64,000 nucleotides of DNA, taken from NCBI RefSeq assembly GCF_020141465.1, contig NZ_JAHSPD010000001.1:2896374-2960373 (forward strand), in the 5' to 3' direction. A program made the position numbers and the translations under genes. The notes below the pieces were generated by a model. It did not search any database and had not been told where the DNA came from. It saw nothing but the letters and a program-made list of their open reading frames with translations. Each line of letters starts with the position of its first letter. The first letter of the stretch is position 1. Of the stretch, positions 32,955 through 42,481 are shown piece after piece. The stretch is from Roseovarius carneus. GTDB taxonomy: Bacteria; Pseudomonadota; Alphaproteobacteria; Rhodobacterales; Rhodobacteraceae.

Positions 32955-34943
32955 ATGTCAGCAACGAAAATCCTCTGGGGCCAGATCCTCATCGTGTCCC
33001 TGATCGTGCTCACCACGACCTGGACCGCGACACAATGGACGGCTCTGCGGCTCGGCTTCCAGCCGCAGTTGGGACAGCCGTGGTTTGAACTGTTCGGAGT
33101 GCCCGTCTACTACCCACCCGCCTTCTTCTGGTGGTGGTATGCCTATGACGCCTATGCGCCGCCGATCTTTATCGAAGGTGCCCTGATCGCGGCGTCGGGC
33201 GGATTTTTGTCCGTTGGGGTTGCGATCTTCATGTCGGTCTTGCGGGCACGCGAGGCGCAAGACGTCGACACCTATGGTTCCGCCCGTTGGGCAGAGGAGC
33301 GCGACATCAGAGAAGCGGGACTGTTCGATCCGGATGGCGTGATCCTCGGAAAGCGAGACCAAGCCTATCTGCGACACGACGGGCCGGAGCACGTGTTGTG
33401 CTTTGCACCCACGCGATCCGGCAAAGGGGTTGGGCTGGTCATCCCGTCGCTCCTGACCTGGCCCGGATCAGCCATCGTGCATGACATCAAGGGCGAGAAC
33501 TGGCAGCTCACGTCTGGCTTCCGCGCGAAGCACGGTCACGTTCTGCTGTTCGATCCGACCAACTCAAACTCTTCAGCCTACAATCCGCTGCTGGAAGTGC
33601 GGCGCGGCGAATGGGAAGTGCGCGACGTCCAGAACATTGCTGACATTCTTGTCGATCCAGAAGGCTCGCTCGAAAAACGCAATCATTGGGAAAAGACCAG
33701 CCACGCGCTGTTAGTTGGCACAATCCTGCATGTCCTCTACGCCGAGGCCGACAAGACACTCGCTGGCGTGGCAAAGTTCCTGTCCGACCCACAGCACCCT
33801 ATCGAAACCACGCTTGAGACAATGAAGACAACCGCGCATCTCGGGAACACCGGACCGCATCCCGTCGTTGCAGGTGCCGCGCGTGAGCTGTTGAACAAGT
33901 CGCCCAACGAACGCTCCGGCGTCTTGTCTACGGCAATGTCGTTTCTAAGCCTCTATCGCGATCCTGTTGTGGCCAAGGTCACCCGACGTTGCGACTGGCG
34001 GATTGGAGATCTTGTTCAGGGCACTGACCCGGTCACACTTTACCTCGTCGTACCACCGTCCGACATCAACCGCACCAAACCGCTGATCCGCCTGATCCTG
34101 AACCAGCTTGGCCGCCGATTGACCGAAGATCTTGCGTCTAAGGATCGGAAGCATCGTCTCCTCCTCATGCTGGACGAGTTCCCAGCGCTGGGTCGGCTGG
34201 ACTTCTTCGAAAGCGCGCTGGCGTTCATGGCGGGCTATGGCATCAAGAGCTTCCTGATCGCGCAGTCCTTGAACCAGATCGAGAAGGCTTACGGGCCCAA
34301 CAACTCGATCCTCGACAATTGTCATGTGCGCGTGAGCTTCGCGACCAATGATGAGCGGACGGCAAAGCGCGTGTCCGACGCGCTCGGCACCGCTACCGAA
34401 ATGCGCGCGATGAAAAACTACGCGGGTCATCGCCTTTCCCCTTGGCTCGGCCATCTTATGGTCAGCCGACAGGAGACGCCACGCCCCCTTCTTACCCCCG
34501 GCGAGGTGATGCAGCTTGCACCCACAGACGGAATTGTCATGGTGGCGGGAACGCCGCCGATCAGGGCGCAGAAGGCGAAATACTTCACAGATGCTCAATT
34601 GCACGCCCGCATTCTACCGCCAGCGACGCCAAACAAGACTGATGCACCAGCCAACGACGTCTGGAGCCGGATCGTTCCACTCAAGCCACCGGAGATCGCT
34701 AATCCCAAGATACAGACGGCAGACGAAAGCGCAGCGACCGACGACCCGAACGAACAGCGGCGTCAACCAGAACTGGACCGAAGCCAAGAAATAGCGAATG
34801 CAAAGCCCATCGAGAACGAGTTTGAACCCGACCTCAAGAAGCCACCGAAAGACCAGGCCGTTCAATTGAGGCAGCTTGATCAGCGGGCCCGCCAGCTTGC
34901 CCGCCAAGCCTCGATGGATCCAAACGACGGCATCGAAATGTGA
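32955..34943 (+). CDS. traG: TraG/VirD4-type coupling protein
   Basis: 662 residues with a GGAAAGGA site. Two N-terminal membrane segments (about 7-27 and 70-98) anchor it. The ATPase has Walker A PTRSGKGVG (about 152-160) and Walker B LLLMLDEFPALG (about 401-412). The C-terminal 80 residues are charged and low in complexity. As T4SS coupling protein, it brings the relaxosome to the Trb channel. It is followed by a CopG-like gene; in related ICEs trbB comes next, but here a 21-kb cargo intervenes. Confidence 0.93.
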   Translation: MSATKILWGQILIVSLIVLTTTWTATQWTALRLGFQPQLGQPWFELFGVPVYYPPAFFWWWYAYDAYAPPIFIEGALIAASGGFLSVGVAIFMSVLRAREAQDVDTYGSARWAEERDIREAGLFDPDGVILGKRDQAYLRHDGPEHVLCFAPTRSGKGVGLVIPSLLTWPGSAIVHDIKGENWQLTSGFRAKHGHVLLFDPTNSNSSAYNPLLEVRRGEWEVRDVQNIADILVDPEGSLEKRNHWEKTSHALLVGTILHVLYAEADKTLAGVAKFLSDPQHPIETTLETMKTTAHLGNTGPHPVVAGAARELLNKSPNERSGVLSTAMSFLSLYRDPVVAKVTRRCDWRIGDLVQGTDPVTLYLVVPPSDINRTKPLIRLILNQLGRRLTEDLASKDRKHRLLLMLDEFPALGRLDFFESALAFMAGYGIKSFLIAQSLNQIEKAYGPNNSILDNCHVRVSFATNDERTAKRVSDALGTATEMRAMKNYAGHRLSPWLGHLMVSRQETPRPLLTPGEVMQLAPTDGIVMVAGTPPIRAQKAKYFTDAQLHARILPPATPNKTDAPANDVWSRIVPLKPPEIANPKIQTADESAATDDPNEQRRQPELDRSQEIANAKPIENEFEPDLKKPPKDQAVQLRQLDQRARQLARQASMDPNDGIEM

Positions 34944-34953
34944 GGGCCTGAAA

Positions 34954-35385
34954 ATGAAACAACCCAAGAAACATCGCCTATCTGTCTATTTAGACCCAGA
35001 CATCATGGCTTCGCTTGCCGATTACGCCGCCCGGCGCGACCACTCGCGCTCTCTCGTGGCCGAAGCCGCCATTGCATCATTTCTGTCGCCCGACGGCGCA
35101 GAGCGGCAAGAAGCAGCTACCACGAAACGCCTCGACCAGATCGATCGCCGCATGATCCGTTTTGAGCGCGACGTCAGTATTTCGGTCGAGACCCTCGCGC
35201 TATTTGTCCGGTTTTGGCTCACCACCAACCCGCCTCTGCCAGAGCCCGCCAGAGCGGCGGCTCAGGCACAAGCAGGCGAACGGTATGATGCCTTTATCGC
35301 AGCGCTCGGTCGGCGGCTAGCCAAAGGGCCAGCTTTGCGTCAGGAAATCTCTGAAGATGTAAGCGGTGACGCAAAACAATTGTAA
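34954..35385 (+). CDS. CopG/ribbon-helix-helix family protein
   Basis: 143 residues from the ATG at 34954, 10 bases after traG. An N-terminal ribbon-helix-helix (about 5-50) has KHRLSVYLDPDIMASLADYAARRDHSRSLVAEAAI; residues 60-110 include a helical stretch ETLALFVRFWLTTNPPLP that may be amphipathic or membrane-associated. RHH proteins bind DNA as dimers, often regulating transfer genes. It is the last transfer gene before the metal-resistance cargo. Confidence 0.8.
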   Translation: MKQPKKHRLSVYLDPDIMASLADYAARRDHSRSLVAEAAIASFLSPDGAERQEAATTKRLDQIDRRMIRFERDVSISVETLALFVRFWLTTNPPLPEPARAAAQAQAGERYDAFIAALGRRLAKGPALRQEISEDVSGDAKQL

Positions 35386-35657
35386 CGAATACGGTCAATG
35401 GGGTTGTTCACTAGCCAACATGCAGGTTTCCGCAGTGCGGGCGAAGCGTAAATTCGCTGCGCATGCGTGTACGGCTGCTTAAGCGCGCGTTGCGGCCTTT
35501 CAAGATGAATTGCTGACCTTCATTGGTAATGGTCTTGATCCGGTAAGAGAGTCTGCTAATCGTTCCGACTTCGAGCCATAATCCAAACTTCTGTCCCATA
35601 GCTGACCGCCACGCCATGTGAAGTGGCGATCAAAGCAAGTGACTTAGGTGGTTAGAC
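35386..35657. other. left junction of the metal-resistance cargo
   Basis: 272 bp without a convincing gene. The composition is less GC-rich than traG. The minus-strand frame 35411-35617 ends ...RPHCGNLHVG, a string I associate with dispersed non-coding repeats of Rhodobacterales. No transposase or terminal repeats are visible. Confidence 0.4.
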
Positions 35658-36107
35658 CTACGAATGGCGCTCAAACACAATGGTCTCTCCACCATGCAAT
35701 ACAAGTAGCGTTTCGAAAGCATCGCGCTGGTCCCCCATCTCCATGCCGGGCGAGCCGATCGGCATTTCGGGAACGGTCAGGCCAACGGCATCTGGACGCT
35801 CAGCCAACAGGCGTTGGATGTCAGCCGCCGGGACATGGCCCTCGATGACGTACCCTTCTATGAACCCTGTGTGACAGGAGCTAAGCTCGGGTGTTATCCC
35901 TGCATTGTCCTTGGCGGCCCACAAGGCATCTTGCGTGATGTCTTGCGCATCGACGTCAATCCCGGCGGATTCAACGTGGGCGATCCATGCCGAGCAGCAT
36001 CCGCAAGTCGGGGATTTGAGCACTTTCATGCTTGGCGTTGCGGCAAAGACCGGACCAGCGGCAAGTGCTGAGCCAGCGGCGATCATTAGGAAGTTTCTAC
36101 GGTTCAT
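35658..36107 (-). CDS. DUF411 copper-associated periplasmic protein
   Basis: 149 residues. A signal peptide (about 1-22, MNRRNFLMIAAGSALAAG, a possible Tat type) precedes the DUF411 domain: VLKSPTCGCCSAWIAH with a C-x-C-C site, SCHTGFIEGYVIEGHVP and GLTVPEMPIGSPGME. DUF411 proteins are periplasmic and often encoded with copper-resistance genes; metal binding at the cysteines is likely. It is the last gene of the copper operon, 40 bp after the multicopper oxidase. Confidence 0.88.
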   Translation of the reverse strand: MNRRNFLMIAAGSALAAGPVFAATPSMKVLKSPTCGCCSAWIAHVESAGIDVDAQDITQDALWAAKDNAGITPELSSCHTGFIEGYVIEGHVPAADIQRLLAERPDAVGLTVPEMPIGSPGMEMGDQRDAFETLLVLHGGETIVFERHS

Positions 36108-36147
36108 TGGATTTCTCCTTTAGTGTTTTATTCTGGCGCTAATCGGT

Positions 36148-37539
36148 TCAAGCCACGCGCAGCCATGTCATCATTCCGCCTGCAGAATGCTCCAGCATGT
36201 GGCAATGCAAAAGCCAATCTCCGGGATTGTCGGCAACAAAGGCGATCTGCGCGGTCTCGCCTCGGTCTATAAGAAGCGTGTCACGCAGGGGACCTGCCGT
36301 CCCATTCGTGGCGATCTGGCGGAAGTGATGACCATGAAGATGCATCGCGTGGGGCCAGGCCGTATCGTTGGTGATGTCGATCCAAACGGTTTTGCCCCGA
36401 TCAGCCGCAACCAAAGGCTCATCCGGCATGTCGGCCATGCCGTTGAAGGCCCAGACTTTACCGGCGCCGGCCATCTCGCGCATGCCCATCATCTGTCCGC
36501 CCATCATGGCACCACCCATACGTCCCATGGCCCCGCCTTCCATCAGAAGGGCTGCCCTTCTGGCAGTCTCCAAAGGGCCAAGCTGCGGCACCGGGTTGGG
36601 TGGCAGGGGTGACGGAGCGTCCAGACGTTCGGATCGGGCAACCGCTGTGACGTCAAATGTCGCGATTGCATAACCGCCGTCACGCTCAAAGCTGATAAGG
36701 AAAGCTTCCTCGCCAACGCTCGCCGTCACGTCAACAATGATATCCGCCCGTTGCGCCGGCGCCAGTGTCAGGCGATCCAACGGTTGTGGCGCATCAAGCG
36801 GCATGCCGTCCAGAGCAACAATCCATCCGGCAAGGCCTTGAGCCTCAAGCGAGAAAATCCGCGCATTTGCGGTGTTCACAAGGCGCAAACGATGACGATT
36901 GTGCTGCTGAACAGGTTTCCGCCAGGCACCCAATCCGTTCACAGTGATCCAGTTCCCAATCCGACCGGCATGCGCCCAATCGTGCATATCACCGAAACCG
37001 CCCGCGATCTGGGCATCCTCCGACAGACGCCAGTCATCAATTAAAAGTACCTCATCGTTGTCGACTTCGGGGCCTCCCTCGGCTTCTTCGACGACCAGCG
37101 CCCCGGAAAGCCCCCGCGCCATCTGCTCATAAGACCGATTGTGGGGATGATACCAATAAGTTCCGGCATCGGGCACAACGAAGTCATAGAGAAATGTCGC
37201 TCCAGGTTCGACGACGTCTTGTGTCAGACCGGGGACGCCATCCATCGCGTTGTCGATGCGGATCCCATGCCAGTGGATGGTGCTTGGCTGCGGGAGTTCA
37301 TTTAGAAATCGGCGCGTCATTCGGGCGCCTTGCGGCAGCCTGAGCGTAGGACCTGGAACCGCTCCGTTATAGCCCCACACCTGCGTTTCAGGGTAGTTCG
37401 CGGGTGCGAGTTGAAGCGCGCCTTCGCGCGCAATCAGGTCTGGCGGCGTTTCAGCCTGTAAAGTTGTCGGACGAAAGCCAGTTGCCGCCAATGCCGCAAC
37501 CATCCCACCTCCAAACCTCCGACGTGTGATCGTTTTCAT
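36148..37539 (-). CDS. periplasmic multicopper oxidase (CueO/CopA type)
   Basis: 463 residues. A twin-arginine signal (TRRRFGGG, ending near 29) is followed by cupredoxin domains. Copper ligands: HWHG (89-91), WYHPHN (131-133), HAMHLHGHHF (about 397-405) and HCHMLEHSAGGMM (445-457), so T1, T2 and T3 sites look complete. A Met-rich insertion near residues 330-350 (MGRMGGAMMGGQMMGM) resembles the Cu(I)-binding segment of CueO. It oxidises Cu(I) to Cu(II) in the periplasm. Its start overlaps the copD stop by 4 bases. Confidence 0.92.
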   Translation of the reverse strand: MKTITRRRFGGGMVAALAATGFRPTTLQAETPPDLIAREGALQLAPANYPETQVWGYNGAVPGPTLRLPQGARMTRRFLNELPQPSTIHWHGIRIDNAMDGVPGLTQDVVEPGATFLYDFVVPDAGTYWYHPHNRSYEQMARGLSGALVVEEAEGGPEVDNDEVLLIDDWRLSEDAQIAGGFGDMHDWAHAGRIGNWITVNGLGAWRKPVQQHNRHRLRLVNTANARIFSLEAQGLAGWIVALDGMPLDAPQPLDRLTLAPAQRADIIVDVTASVGEEAFLISFERDGGYAIATFDVTAVARSERLDAPSPLPPNPVPQLGPLETARRAALLMEGGAMGRMGGAMMGGQMMGMREMAGAGKVWAFNGMADMPDEPLVAADRGKTVWIDITNDTAWPHAMHLHGHHFRQIATNGTAGPLRDTLLIDRGETAQIAFVADNPGDWLLHCHMLEHSAGGMMTWLRVA

Positions 37540-38486
37540 AAGAAACCCCCTCTGTTCGTTTCTGTGGTCTGACCGCTGGCGGCCGCACTACCGATTTGGT
37601 TTGTCGCTTCGGGCGCGCTGATCGTGGTCAAGATTGCTGTTGTCATAAGGATCAATGCCACAAGCACCGATTCCATTTGAATGCTCCGACGCAGATGCGC
37701 GCTGGCACCCGGCTCTTGCCGAAGCGAGGCAGGCGTCAGGCGCAACTTGTTCCATGCGGCAAAGCCAATGATGCCGAGAAAAACGCCCAGCTTCATTGCA
37801 AAAAACTGCCCGTAGGAGGTAAAAAACGCATCTAGTACGTTGCCAGTTAGCAGCCATAGGGTAACTCCCCCCGCCAAGGTCAACGCACCAACGACCCAGA
37901 TGGCAATCCGGCCAAAATCGTGGCTGACCTGCCCGGCGACACTGGCCGTGTCCGCCCCCGAAAGGCGGTAGAGCGGCGTGAAGGCCCCAATCCAGAACGC
38001 CAAGCCCAGGATATGGAGCGAGATGAGTGCGGCAAGCAAAAAGCGTGGTTCTTCCAGCGCATGGCCGCGAAATACGAAAGATGCCGCCACGACAAGGACA
38101 CCGAAGACCGCGAGCGGTCGCCCGAGACGTGCGGGCAGCAGGATCGCACAAATCAAGGCCAGTCCGACAAGCCGCAAAGCGATGCTGGAGCCCAGGGGGC
38201 TTTCCGAAACCATCGTCAGCATCATCAGATCAGTTGCGCCCTGCCATGTGCCGCCCATCAGGAAACTCGCACGCAGCGGAAGTCGCAACAGAGACAAAAG
38301 GGCTGCCCCAATGGCGCAGAAGACCGACAACCGGCGCAGCGCTTGCACCTCGGGTGCGGGAAGACGGCGGAGTATCAAAATACTCAATATGCTGCCCATT
38401 GCGATCAAGGCCGTCGCGTAGACAAGCGCCTTTACGCAAATGGACAGCCAAGTGACCAAGTCAGCTGAAGCGAGCGCGCTCAGCAT
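37536..38486 (-). CDS. copD: CopD-family copper membrane protein
   Basis: 316 residues with about eight membrane segments. Conserved CopD/PcoD features: the N-terminal LVTWLSICVKALVYA, FRGHALEEPRFLLAALISLHILGLAFWIGAF and HDFGRIAIWVVGALTLAGG. The histidines in LHILGLAFWIGA are the usual metal or heme candidates. CopD works with CopC in handling copper across the inner membrane. It follows copC by 6 bases and overlaps the oxidase gene. Confidence 0.85.
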   Translation of the reverse strand: MLSALASADLVTWLSICVKALVYATALIAMGSILSILILRRLPAPEVQALRRLSVFCAIGAALLSLLRLPLRASFLMGGTWQGATDLMMLTMVSESPLGSSIALRLVGLALICAILLPARLGRPLAVFGVLVVAASFVFRGHALEEPRFLLAALISLHILGLAFWIGAFTPLYRLSGADTASVAGQVSHDFGRIAIWVVGALTLAGGVTLWLLTGNVLDAFFTSYGQFFAMKLGVFLGIIGFAAWNKLRLTPASLRQEPGASAHLRRSIQMESVLVALILMTTAILTTISAPEATNQIGSAAASGQTTETNRGGFL

Positions 38487-38492
38487 CGGCTC

Positions 38493-38852
38493 TCAATTCG
38501 AGATTTCAAAACTGAACGTCCCTTGCATTGGATGACCATCGGCTGCCAGTCCCCGCCACTCGACCTTGTACTGACCTGCTGGCAACGCTGGCGGCGCGGC
38601 ACTGAATTCACTGACAGGCTGCATATTGTCGCTGCGCGTCACATCATGCGAAGCTCCATCCTGATCGGTGAGAGAGATCAGAGTGACGCGCATTGGCATG
38701 TCAAAGCGCATTGAAATTGTCGGCGGAGACGTCTCCAGAACGGCCCCATCCGCTGGCTCCGTTGCCTCTTTCTTGGAATGCGCATCTGCGCTTGGAGATG
38801 CGAACGCCAGCGAAAGTGCCGCGATCGCGGCAAAGTAAACGGCAGGTTTCAT
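38493..38852 (-). CDS. copC: CopC periplasmic copper-binding protein
   Basis: 119 residues from the ATG at 38852, preceded by AGGAGC (the frame is open to 38897). A signal peptide is cleaved after ...SADA, leaving a mature N-terminal histidine (HSKKEATEPADG), the Cu(II) ligand of CopC. Further features: PPTISMRFDMPM, LPAGQYKVEWRGLAADGHPMQG and FSFEI. It is the periplasmic copper carrier partner of CopD, which follows directly. Confidence 0.9.
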   Translation of the reverse strand: MKPAVYFAAIAALSLAFASPSADAHSKKEATEPADGAVLETSPPTISMRFDMPMRVTLISLTDQDGASHDVTRSDNMQPVSEFSAAPPALPAGQYKVEWRGLAADGHPMQGTFSFEISN

Positions 38853-38921
38853 ATTTTGCTCCTGAGCCTGGATTTGAAAAACGCTGACCGGAAACAAGGT
38901 CTCCGGCCAGCCGTCGCCGCC

Positions 38922-39266
38922 TTATTCAGGCATCATCGCGCCAATTGCATACATGCCGTCGTCGCCCTTTATCAGCATCAGCGTGACGGAATCTCCGGCC
39001 GCAATATCGCCCATCATTTCCGCGTCGGGCATCATCGCCAAATCCATCGTCATGGCCGGCCAGCCGATTTCAGGAATGGGTTCGTGACTGACATTGGCAG
39101 TGCCTTCGCCGATGGAATTCACCACGGCCTTGGTATGCACGGCACCTTCCATCATTTCGTCACTCATCGGCATGTTCGAATGGTCCATGTCCGAGTGGTT
39201 CATTTGCGCAAACGCCAGTGGCGCGCTCAGAACGAGAACAGAGAGGGCAAGAGGGAGAGTTTTCAT
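38922..39266 (-). CDS. CusF-like periplasmic Cu/Ag chaperone
   Basis: 114 residues from the ATG at 39266. After a signal peptide (about 1-21) comes a Met/His-rich linker (MNHSDMDHSNMPMSDEM) and one CusF domain (about 40-114) with VSHEPIPEIGWPAMTMDL, in which the His, Trp and two Met copper ligands of CusF are all kept. It would deliver Cu(I) or Ag(I) to the CusBA pump encoded just upstream in the operon (36 bp gap). Confidence 0.85.
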   Translation of the reverse strand: MKTLPLALSVLVLSAPLAFAQMNHSDMDHSNMPMSDEMMEGAVHTKAVVNSIGEGTANVSHEPIPEIGWPAMTMDLAMMPDAEMMGDIAAGDSVTLMLIKGDDGMYAIGAMMPE

Positions 39267-39301
39267 GGGTAGTCCTTTCAGGTTGGGTTGATTGGCAGGC
39301 T

Positions 39302-42300
39302 TCATTCTGCCGGTAAATGTGCTGCGGGTTCTTGAGCTGGTTGCAGCAATTCTCTGTTGACCCGTTTCAGGGCCAGCCTTTTCCAGATCACGAAGATCGA
39401 CGGAATGACAAAGAGCGTCAGAAGGGTCGCGGTCGCCATGCCACCGATCATCGGAGCCGCGATCCGCTGCATGATCTCGGACCCGGTTCCGGTGCCGTAC
39501 ATGATCGGAATGAGGGCTGCGAAGATGGTTGCGACTGTCATGACTTTGGGACGGACGCGTAGGAGCGCGCCTTCAAAAACAACCTCTTCCACATCTAGCG
39601 AGGTCATTTCGCGCCGCTCAGTCGCGGCTTCTTTCTTGCGTTTTTCCCATGCCAGATTGAGATAGAGCAGCATCACGATGGCCGTCTCAACCGCCACGCC
39701 AGCCAGCGCGATAAAGCCCACCAGAACAGCGACCGAAATATCGAAGCTGAGATACCATAGGAACCAGACGCCCCCGGCCAAGGCGACAGGCAACGCAGCA
39801 AGTATAATCCCCACCTCGATTACCCGATTGAAGGCCATGAACAGCATCAGTGTGATAATCAGAAGTGTCGCCGGGGCTACGAGCTTGAGCCGTTCCTGCA
39901 TGCGTTCGATGTATTCGTATTGCCCGGACCACGTGATCGAATAACCCGTTGGCAGTGTGACCTGATCGGCGACGAGCGCACGGGCTTCATTGACATAGCC
40001 ACCCAAATCGCGCCCCGCGATGTCGATGAATACAAATCCGGTGCGTCGCGCATTTTCGGACCGGATCATGGCAGGTCCATCGACGACTTTTATTTCCGCC
40101 AGACTGCCGAGCGGAATGTGCGCACCCGAGGGCGTCACTACCGGCAGATCCCGCAGCCTTTCGGGGCTGTTGCGCCATTCCTGCGGGTAGCGCAGGTTAA
40201 TCGGGAAGCGTTCCAGCCCCTCGACGGATTCCGACACCTGCATGCCGCCGATGGCGGTCTGCACAACATCCTGAATGTCACGCACAGACATCATGTAGCG
40301 GGCAGCGGCATCGCGATCGACATTGATCTCAACAAAACGCCCGCCAATGGGGCGTTCAGCGTAGGCCGATGCCGTACCATCAATATCGGCCACCACGCGC
40401 TCCACCTCGATCCCGATCTGTTCGATCACACTGAGGTCTGCGCCGGATATCTTGACGCCCACGGGTGTCTTGATGCCGGTCGCCAGCATGTCGATCCGGT
40501 TCTTGATCGGTTGAATCCAGACATTGGTAACGCCGGGGATCTGTACCACGCGATCAAGCTCGTTGCGGATCATCTCCATCGTCATGCCGGGCCGCCAATC
40601 TTCCTCGGGCTTCAACTGAATGGTGGTCTCGATCATCGTCAACGGCGCAGGATCGGTGGCGGTGTCCGCCCGGCCTAGCTTGCCATGCACGGTCAGGACC
40701 TCGGGCACCGTCGCAATCAGGCGGTCGGTCTGTTGCAAGACCTCGCGCGCCTTGCCGATAGACACACCGGGATAGAGCGATGGCATATAGAGAAAATCGC
40801 CCTCGTTGAGTTCGGGCATGAATTCGGTTCCGATGCGCTGAAGCGGCCACATCATCGAGGCGACAAGTACGCCCGCCAGCACCGTCGTGGCCCATGGCCA
40901 CGCCACGGCGGCGTCCAAAAACGGGCGGTAAATCCAGATCACGATCCGGTTCAGTGGGTTCTTTCGTTCAGGCAGAATGCGCCCGCGCACAAAGTAACCC
41001 ATAAGCACCGGCACCAGCGTGATGGACAGGATCGCGGCGGCGGCCATCGCATAGGTCTTGGTGAAGGCAAGCGGTTTGAAAAGCCGCCCTTCTTGGCTTT
41101 CCAGCACGAACACCGGCAGGAAGCTGACCGTGATGATCGCAAGCGAATAGAATAGTGCGGGCCCGACCTCTGAGGCGCATTCACTGACGATGCGCCAACG
41201 ATTTTCGTTGGTCAGTTTCTCCTTTTCGATCCGCCGGTGCATCGCTTCGATCATGACGATCGCGGCGTCCACCATGGCGCCGATGGCAATGGCGATGCCG
41301 CCCAGCGACATGATATTGGCGTTCACCCCTTGCAACTTCATGATGATAAAGGCCGCAAAAATGCCAAGCGGGAGCGACAGCAGGATCACCAGCGACGACC
41401 GGATGTGCAAAAGGAAAGCCGCACAAACCAGAATGACGACGATGAATTCTTCGGTCAGTTTCTTTTGCAGGTTCTCGATCGCACGCTCGATCACGCCCGC
41501 GCGGTTGTAAGTGGTGACGATCTCGACACCTTCGGGCAGGCTGGATCGTAGCTCTTCGATGCGGGTTTCCACGGCCTTGATCGTGGCCAGCGCATTGCCG
41601 CCCCAGCGCAGGATCACCACGCCGCCGACGGCGTCACCCTCTCCGTTGAACTCGCCCACACCCCGTCGCATCTCGGGGCCAAGGCGAATGTCGGCGACAT
41701 CGGCCAAAGTGATTGCCGCACCGCGCGCATTCACCATCAACGGCGCTTTGGCCAGATCGGCCAGTTCGTCGACATAACCCGTAGAGCGGACCATGAACTC
41801 GGCCTCGCCCATCTCGATCACGCTACCGCCTGTCTCGCGGTTTGCGCCCTGGATAGCGTTGCGGATCTGGGCAAGCGTTACATCATAGGCGCGCAGTTTG
41901 TTGGGATCGACGACGACTTGGTATTGCTTGACCATGCCACCAATGGTTGCCACTTCAGATACCCCATCGACGGTCTGCAGCTCGTACTTCAGGAACCAGT
42001 CCTGAAGCGTGCGCAACTCGGCCAGATCATGGCCGCCGGTGCGGTCAATGAGCGCATATTGGTAGATCCAACCCACGCCGGTCGCGTCTGGTCCAAGCTG
42101 GGGTGAGACACCTTCAGGCAGATCGGCAGCGATCTGGCCAAGGTATTCCAGCACCCGCGTGCGCGCCCAGTAAAGATCGGTGCCATCCTCGAAAACAACA
42201 TAGACATAGCTGTCACCGAAGAACGAAAACCCGCGCACGTCGCTGGCCCCCGGCACGGCAAGCATGGCGGTTGCAATGGGATAGGTGATCTGGTCTTCGA

Positions 42301-42481
42301 CCACCTGCGGCGCTTGCCCCGGATAGGGCGTTTTGACGATCACCTGTACATCCGACAGGTCCGGAATCGCGTCTACGGGGGTTTCCCGAATTGCCCAGAT
42401 ACCCGCAACGGCCATCATCACCGCGAGAGCCAGAATGATCACGCGGTTCGCGATGGAAGCGCGAATGATGGCCGGGATCAT
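39302..42481 (-). CDS. cusA: CusA-type heavy-metal RND efflux pump
   Basis: 1059 residues, full RND length with about 12 membrane segments and two large periplasmic loops. Features: PVDAIPDLSDVQVIVKTPYPGQAPQ at the N-terminus, IAIGAMVDAAIVMIE in the TM4 region with the proton-relay acid residues, and LPVGVKISG-like loop sequence. The HME-RND subfamily exports Cu(I)/Ag(I). Its start overlaps the cusB stop by 4 bases. No CusC-type outer membrane factor is encoded in the operon. Confidence 0.93.
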   Translation of the reverse strand: MIPAIIRASIANRVIILALAVMMAVAGIWAIRETPVDAIPDLSDVQVIVKTPYPGQAPQVVEDQITYPIATAMLAVPGASDVRGFSFFGDSYVYVVFEDGTDLYWARTRVLEYLGQIAADLPEGVSPQLGPDATGVGWIYQYALIDRTGGHDLAELRTLQDWFLKYELQTVDGVSEVATIGGMVKQYQVVVDPNKLRAYDVTLAQIRNAIQGANRETGGSVIEMGEAEFMVRSTGYVDELADLAKAPLMVNARGAAITLADVADIRLGPEMRRGVGEFNGEGDAVGGVVILRWGGNALATIKAVETRIEELRSSLPEGVEIVTTYNRAGVIERAIENLQKKLTEEFIVVILVCAAFLLHIRSSLVILLSLPLGIFAAFIIMKLQGVNANIMSLGGIAIAIGAMVDAAIVMIEAMHRRIEKEKLTNENRWRIVSECASEVGPALFYSLAIITVSFLPVFVLESQEGRLFKPLAFTKTYAMAAAAILSITLVPVLMGYFVRGRILPERKNPLNRIVIWIYRPFLDAAVAWPWATTVLAGVLVASMMWPLQRIGTEFMPELNEGDFLYMPSLYPGVSIGKAREVLQQTDRLIATVPEVLTVHGKLGRADTATDPAPLTMIETTIQLKPEEDWRPGMTMEMIRNELDRVVQIPGVTNVWIQPIKNRIDMLATGIKTPVGVKISGADLSVIEQIGIEVERVVADIDGTASAYAERPIGGRFVEINVDRDAAARYMMSVRDIQDVVQTAIGGMQVSESVEGLERFPINLRYPQEWRNSPERLRDLPVVTPSGAHIPLGSLAEIKVVDGPAMIRSENARRTGFVFIDIAGRDLGGYVNEARALVADQVTLPTGYSITWSGQYEYIERMQERLKLVAPATLLIITLMLFMAFNRVIEVGIILAALPVALAGGVWFLWYLSFDISVAVLVGFIALAGVAVETAIVMLLYLNLAWEKRKKEAATERREMTSLDVEEVVFEGALLRVRPKVMTVATIFAALIPIMYGTGTGSEIMQRIAAPMIGGMATATLLTLFVIPSIFVIWKRLALKRVNRELLQPAQEPAAHLPAE

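Noticed and set aside
35411-35617. 68-residue minus-strand frame at the cargo junction
   Set aside because: The ending RPHCGNLHVG is familiar from non-coding dispersed repeats rather than from a protein family; no start signal.
37920-38468. plus-strand frames of 140-180 residues opposite copD
   Set aside because: They are antisense shadows; copD has membrane segments and family motifs and fits the operon with overlaps.
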